Shown here in pieces: positions 6,436 to 9,003 of a stretch of 9,003 nucleotides of DNA. The notes beneath the pieces were generated by a model, which did not search any database, was not told the DNA's origin, and saw only the letters and a program-made list of their open reading frames with translations. The position numbers and the translations under genes are program-made. This DNA comes from Bdellovibrionales bacterium RBG_16_40_8 (GTDB lineage Bacteria; Bdellovibrionota; Bdellovibrionia; Bdellovibrionales; UBA1609). Each line of letters opens with the position of its first letter. Position 1 is the first letter of the stretch. The stretch covers positions 1-9,003 of the forward strand of contig MEPT01000117.1 of NCBI GenBank assembly GCA_001769925.1, in the 5' to 3' direction.

Positions 6436-7152
6436 ATGAAAAAAATAATTGTGCTAAGTTTAGCAATACTCACTCTAGGCGCATGTAGCAAACAACATCA
6501 TAACAGTGGCGGACTCACTCACAGCGAAGTGGCTGCGATGTTTGTTAGCGACCTAAACGCTACGGGATTATATAATGTTTCTATCGCAAAAACTTATACT
6601 GAACAGGCAGGCTATATAGTTATTTACGATTATGATCTAAACGAATACGATGCCGTAGAAATAAGTTATTTTGACCCCTATTATGATAACGCGGCCACAT
6701 TTTTAGAATATGATACTGGCTCTATCTATGACCTTACCCCGCTCTATGGCAATAGGTATTACGATTGGTATACTGGTCTTACATTTGAAAAAGTACAAAG
6801 CACAAGCAAAGACCTTGAAAAATACGCGGCCCTTGCGCAAGAAAAAGTTATCAAATCTAGAGCAGAAAATGTTGCGGCGAAATTTGGTCTAAGCGTAGAG
6901 CGCAGCAAAGATGTTGTTCGTCTAGCTATGGCCTGGCAAAAATCTGGCGGCAAAGAACTAGCTGCTAAAGATCAAGACTCATTTTCAAAAGAGCTTTTAG
7001 GTTTTTCAATCTCTGATGCCAAAAAAGCAGTAACAGAAAAAGAATCTGGTAATTCACGCCCACTTGACTCTTTGATAGAAAAAGCAGCACTAACCAATGA
7101 AACCACTCCTGAGAACGTGCGTCAGATAATCGACCAATACTTTACTAAATAG
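6436..7152 (+). CDS. Lipoprotein, tandem family copy 1
   Basis: I do not recognise a named family. The 238-residue product has a lipoprotein signal: two Lys, a hydrophobic stretch and the lipobox LGAC with Cys at 17. Ser at +2 favours the outer membrane. Residues about 27-75 (LTHSEVAAMFVSDLN, then YIVIYDYD) look like a helix followed by beta strands. Residues about 76-114 are rich in Tyr and Asp and vary among copies. Residues 114-238 are charged, helical and highly conserved in all three copies, with KDLEK (125-129), FGLSVERS (150-157), AWQK with GGK (166-173), LGFSISDAK (188-196) and TPEN (224-227). The ribosome binding site GGGAG lies 8 bases before ATG, so the start is secure. It aligns without a gap to copy 2 and has the same length. 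A hairpin plus T-tract follows, so it is probably transcribed alone. Function unknown; an envelope or surface role is inferred from lipidation only. Confidence 0.88.
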   Translation: MKKIIVLSLAILTLGACSKQHHNSGGLTHSEVAAMFVSDLNATGLYNVSIAKTYTEQAGYIVIYDYDLNEYDAVEISYFDPYYDNAATFLEYDTGSIYDLTPLYGNRYYDWYTGLTFEKVQSTSKDLEKYAALAQEKVIKSRAENVAAKFGLSVERSKDVVRLAMAWQKSGGKELAAKDQDSFSKELLGFSISDAKKAVTEKESGNSRPLDSLIEKAALTNETTPENVRQIIDQYFTK

Positions 7153-7186
7153 CGACAATTATATGCTTAAATAGCTACATTTTCTT

Positions 7187-7224
7187 AACGAGGAGGGCTC
7201 AGCTCTCCTCGCCTCGTTTTTTTT
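7187..7224 (+). terminator. Intrinsic terminator after lipoprotein copy 1
   Basis: CGAGGAG (7189-7195) pairs with CTCCTCG (7205-7211), extended inward by a G-T and a G-C pair around a 5-base loop. A run of eight T follows at 7217-7224. An alternative stem, AACGAGG (7187-7193) with CCTCGTT (7212-7218), abuts the T-tract directly. Either form supports termination between copies 1 and 2. Confidence 0.85.
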
Positions 7225-7323
7225 GTAAAATCTATACACCTAAACTGTGATCTCCACAAAACTATTAATTTCTGCTATTTAACAAAGCGGTATTAGCCAA
7301 AAAACCGGACTAAAACTCCTAGT

Positions 7324-7327
7324 GGAG
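7324..7327 (+). promoter_or_regulatory. Ribosome binding site that fixes the start of lipoprotein copy 2
   Basis: GGAG sits 6 bases before the ATG at 7334. An in-frame GTG at 7322 would place the start on top of this site and put four extra residues before the signal peptide, so the ATG is preferred. Confidence 0.8.
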
Positions 7328-7333
7328 AATGTT

Positions 7334-8050
7334 ATGAAAAAATTATTAGTACTAGCCACGATGTCTTTATTGTTTACTGCATGTGGCTCCAGCCACAACA
7401 ATGGGCACTATTATACACACGCAGAACTAGCGAGCCTTTTTGTTTCTGAGCTAAACCTATATGGCGGCTACGATGTATCTTTAGTAAAAACTTATTCTGA
7501 CCAAACAGGTTACATAGTTATTTATGATTATGATTTTCACGAATATAACGCCATCTATGTTAACAGTTACCTGCCAGGAGTAGACGACCCAGCTTACTAC
7601 CTTACTCACTACGGAGACGCATACTACAATCTAATCCCGATTGGTTATAACGATTACTATGACGTATATACTGGCCTTATTTTCGAAAAAGTTCAATCAA
7701 CGCCCAAAGACCTTGAAAAATACGCTGCTCTTGCTGAGCAAAAAATGGTTAATAAAAGAGCCGATCGAGTTGCCGCGCAATTTGGGTTAAGCGTTGAGCG
7801 CAGCAAAGAAGTTGTGAGACTAGCAGTGGCATGGCAAAAAGACGGCGGCAAAAGCCTGCCAGATAAAGTTCAAGATAGTTATGCTAAAGACCTTCTTGGG
7901 TTTACAATTACTGATGCCAAAAATGCGGTTACCGAAAAAGAAGCTGGCAACGCAAAACCATTAAATGAACTAATTAAAACTGCGGCTGATCAAAATGATC
8001 AAACGCCAGAAATGCTACAGCAAATTATCAGTAAATATTTTTCTAATTAG
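7334..8050 (+). CDS. Lipoprotein, tandem family copy 2
   Basis: Second member of the family, also 238 residues, colinear with copy 1 without gaps. The signal peptide ends in the lipobox FTAC with Cys at 17; Gly at +2 is compatible with the outer membrane. The N-terminal region keeps FVSELN, YDVSLVKTY and YIVIYDYD (36-67). The middle (78-112) is especially tyrosine-rich, with AYYL, AYYNL and NDYYDVYTG. The C-terminal half repeats the family signatures: STPKDLEKYAALA (122-134), FGLSVERSKEVV (150-161), QDSYAK (180-185), LGFTITDAK (188-196) and a final TPE (224-226). A start at the ATG rather than an in-frame GTG 12 bases upstream is favoured by the ribosome binding site. It lies 52 bases before copy 3, so these two are probably co-transcribed. 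I found no convincing promoter in the 109 bases between the upstream terminator and the start. Function unknown. Confidence 0.88.
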   Translation: MKKLLVLATMSLLFTACGSSHNNGHYYTHAELASLFVSELNLYGGYDVSLVKTYSDQTGYIVIYDYDFHEYNAIYVNSYLPGVDDPAYYLTHYGDAYYNLIPIGYNDYYDVYTGLIFEKVQSTPKDLEKYAALAEQKMVNKRADRVAAQFGLSVERSKEVVRLAVAWQKDGGKSLPDKVQDSYAKDLLGFTITDAKNAVTEKEAGNAKPLNELIKTAADQNDQTPEMLQQIISKYFSN

Positions 8051-8061
8051 TTATTTTTATA

Positions 8062-8079
8062 CGAGTAGTTAGTTACTCG
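8062..8079 (+). repeat. Short hairpin between lipoprotein copies 2 and 3
   Basis: CGAGTA (8062-8067) and TACTCG (8074-8079) form a 6-bp stem with a 6-base loop. No T-tract follows, so it is unlikely to terminate transcription. It could mark an mRNA processing or stability site that sets the relative output of copies 2 and 3. Confidence 0.4.
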
Positions 8080-8102
8080 AATATTATTAGGGGGAAGATT
8101 AC

Positions 8103-8963
8103 ATGAAACACATAATTTTAATCGGATCTTTATTTTTGCTAGCATCTTGTAGCGATAAATATAAAGGCGGCTATGGCAGTGGCGCTGGTGGGCTTACGCA
8201 TGATCAACTAGCAAGTAATTTTGTGGCAACGCTTAATGCTTCTGGCGAGTATGATGTAACACTAGTCAAGAGTAGTACCGAGCGCAAAAATTATATTGTT
8301 ATTTATGACAAAGATTTGCACGCATACGATGCTATTAATCTCAGTGGTTACACCCCAGGAGCAGATGCCGCCGCTTTTCTTAATACACAAGCTACCGTTT
8401 ACTCAGGCTTAGTTTTAATACCAGGGCATTATGAATGGTATCCGACCTATGGGTATGGATACGGTTACAATTATCCGTCGTATGGCAATAATTATTATGA
8501 TTCGTTTTGTAACTGCTGGACTTACGGGCCAGATTACAGCCAAATTAATTATGTTTGGATTGAAGATCAATATCGCGATCCGGGATCAGGTCTCACCTTT
8601 GAAAAAATTAATGCCACAAGTAAAGATTTAGAAAAAATCTCAGGATTAGCAGAACAAAAAGTTGTTCAAATGCGCGCGCAAAATGTAGCAGCCCGTTTTG
8701 GCTTAAGCACTGAAAGAAGCCAAGATGTAGTACGCTTAGCTATTGCATGGCAAAAAGATGGTGGCAAAGAACTTACTGATAACGTTCAAGACTCTTACGC
8801 TAAAGAAATGCTAGGATTTTCCATCACAGAAGCCAAATCTGCTATTAAGAAGAGCGAATCTGGCAATACCGAAGGCCTAGATGATCTGGTAAAAAAAGCT
8901 GCATTAGCAAACGACATTACGCCTGAGCAAGTTAAGCAACTAATTGATTTTTATATAAATTAA
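8103..8963 (+). CDS. Lipoprotein, tandem family copy 3, with Gly/Tyr-rich insertion
   Basis: Third and longest member, 286 residues. The lipobox is LASC with Cys at 16; Ser at +2 and Asp at +3 do not give the classical Asp+2 inner-membrane retention signal. A Gly-rich linker (21-30) follows. The shared N-terminal region runs from LTHDQLASNFVATLN to YIVIYDKD (31-71). At about 114-162 there is an insertion of roughly 48 residues absent from copies 1 and 2. It begins with alternating Tyr-Gly (116-122), continues with YPSYGNNYYD, and carries a Cys-Asn-Cys at 136-138. The conserved C-terminal half resumes at GLTFEK (163-168), with KDLEK (174-178), FGLSTERSQDVV (199-210), QDSYAK (229-234), LGFSITEAK (237-245) and TPEQV (273-277). 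GGGGAAG upstream is the ribosome binding site. The reading frame is complete before the window ends; no clear terminator is visible in the last 40 bases. Function unknown. Confidence 0.88.
   Translation: MKHIILIGSLFLLASCSDKYKGGYGSGAGGLTHDQLASNFVATLNASGEYDVTLVKSSTERKNYIVIYDKDLHAYDAINLSGYTPGADAAAFLNTQATVYSGLVLIPGHYEWYPTYGYGYGYNYPSYGNNYYDSFCNCWTYGPDYSQINYVWIEDQYRDPGSGLTFEKINATSKDLEKISGLAEQKVVQMRAQNVAARFGLSTERSQDVVRLAIAWQKDGGKELTDNVQDSYAKEMLGFSITEAKSAIKKSESGNTEGLDDLVKKAALANDITPEQVKQLIDFYIN
8442..8588 (+). repeat. DNA encoding the Gly/Tyr insertion, with TAYGGN hexamer repeats
   Basis: TATGGG, TATGGA and TACGGT are three consecutive copies of a TAYGGN hexamer at 8448-8465, followed by TAC and, a little later, another TATGGC. 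They encode the Tyr-Gly alternation. The differing third bases show the repeat is not fresh. It suggests growth by slippage followed by drift, inside a segment missing from the two sister genes. Confidence 0.6.
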
Positions 8964-9003
8964 GCCACGTAATATTTATAAATAAGTAAGTAATTTTTTC
9001 TAA

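Noticed and set aside
7251..7300. CRP-like TGTGA site and promoter before lipoprotein copy 2
   Set aside because: Only one half-site matches and the downstream half has the wrong spacing; no -10/-35 pair is convincing.
7322..7333. GTG start four codons upstream for lipoprotein copy 2
   Set aside because: The GGAG ribosome binding site overlaps this region and is correctly spaced for the ATG at 7334, which also gives the same length and alignment as copy 1.
8964..9003. Terminator after lipoprotein copy 3
   Set aside because: There is a T-run near the end but only an AT palindrome (TATTTATAAATA) upstream, with no stable G-C stem ahead of it.

Overview
This looks like a chromosomal window from a Gram-negative bacterium of moderate-to-low GC. 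It holds an outer-membrane efflux duct, an inner-membrane RND pump and four probable lipoproteins. The mix of a DUF2799-type lipoprotein, a MdtB/MdtC-like pump and tandem lipoprotein paralogs suggests Bdellovibrionota or another deep proteobacterial lineage. That placement is a guess: there is no taxonomic marker apart from one tRNA.

Layout. (1) Positions 1-301 are about 51% GC by hand count over the first 240 bases, and no gene could be supported there. (2) A minus-strand gene (302-1117) encodes a DUF2799-like lipoprotein with a 40-residue internal repeat and a coiled-coil tail. (3) A gene-poor stretch (1118-1543) carries four TGCWACCA boxes spaced one DNA turn apart. (4) A minus-strand tRNA-Gly(CCC) lies at 1544-1619. 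(5) A two-gene operon follows: a TolC-family outer-membrane factor (1746-3038) and a 1010-residue RND permease (3051-6083), 12 bases apart. No periplasmic adaptor gene is present. (6) A 352-bp gap contains a nested inverted repeat. (7) Three tandem paralogous lipoprotein genes fill the right end (6436-7152, 7334-8050, 8103-8963).

How the genes fit together. The outer-membrane factor and the permease should be two of the three parts of a tripartite exporter, with the adaptor supplied from elsewhere. The three right-hand lipoproteins form one family that I cannot match to a named domain. They share a short N-terminal alpha/beta-looking region, a variable tyrosine-rich middle and a strongly conserved helical C-terminal half. 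The first appears to be its own transcription unit, closed by a hairpin and T-tract. The second and third are 52 bases apart and probably co-transcribed. The third has gained about 48 residues rich in Gly and Tyr, including a Cys-x-Cys.

The most notable points are the lipoprotein family and its expanded third copy, the adaptor-less pump operon, the A19-U56 pair replacing the near-universal G19-C56 in the tRNA, and the helically phased repeat array beside the tRNA 3' end.
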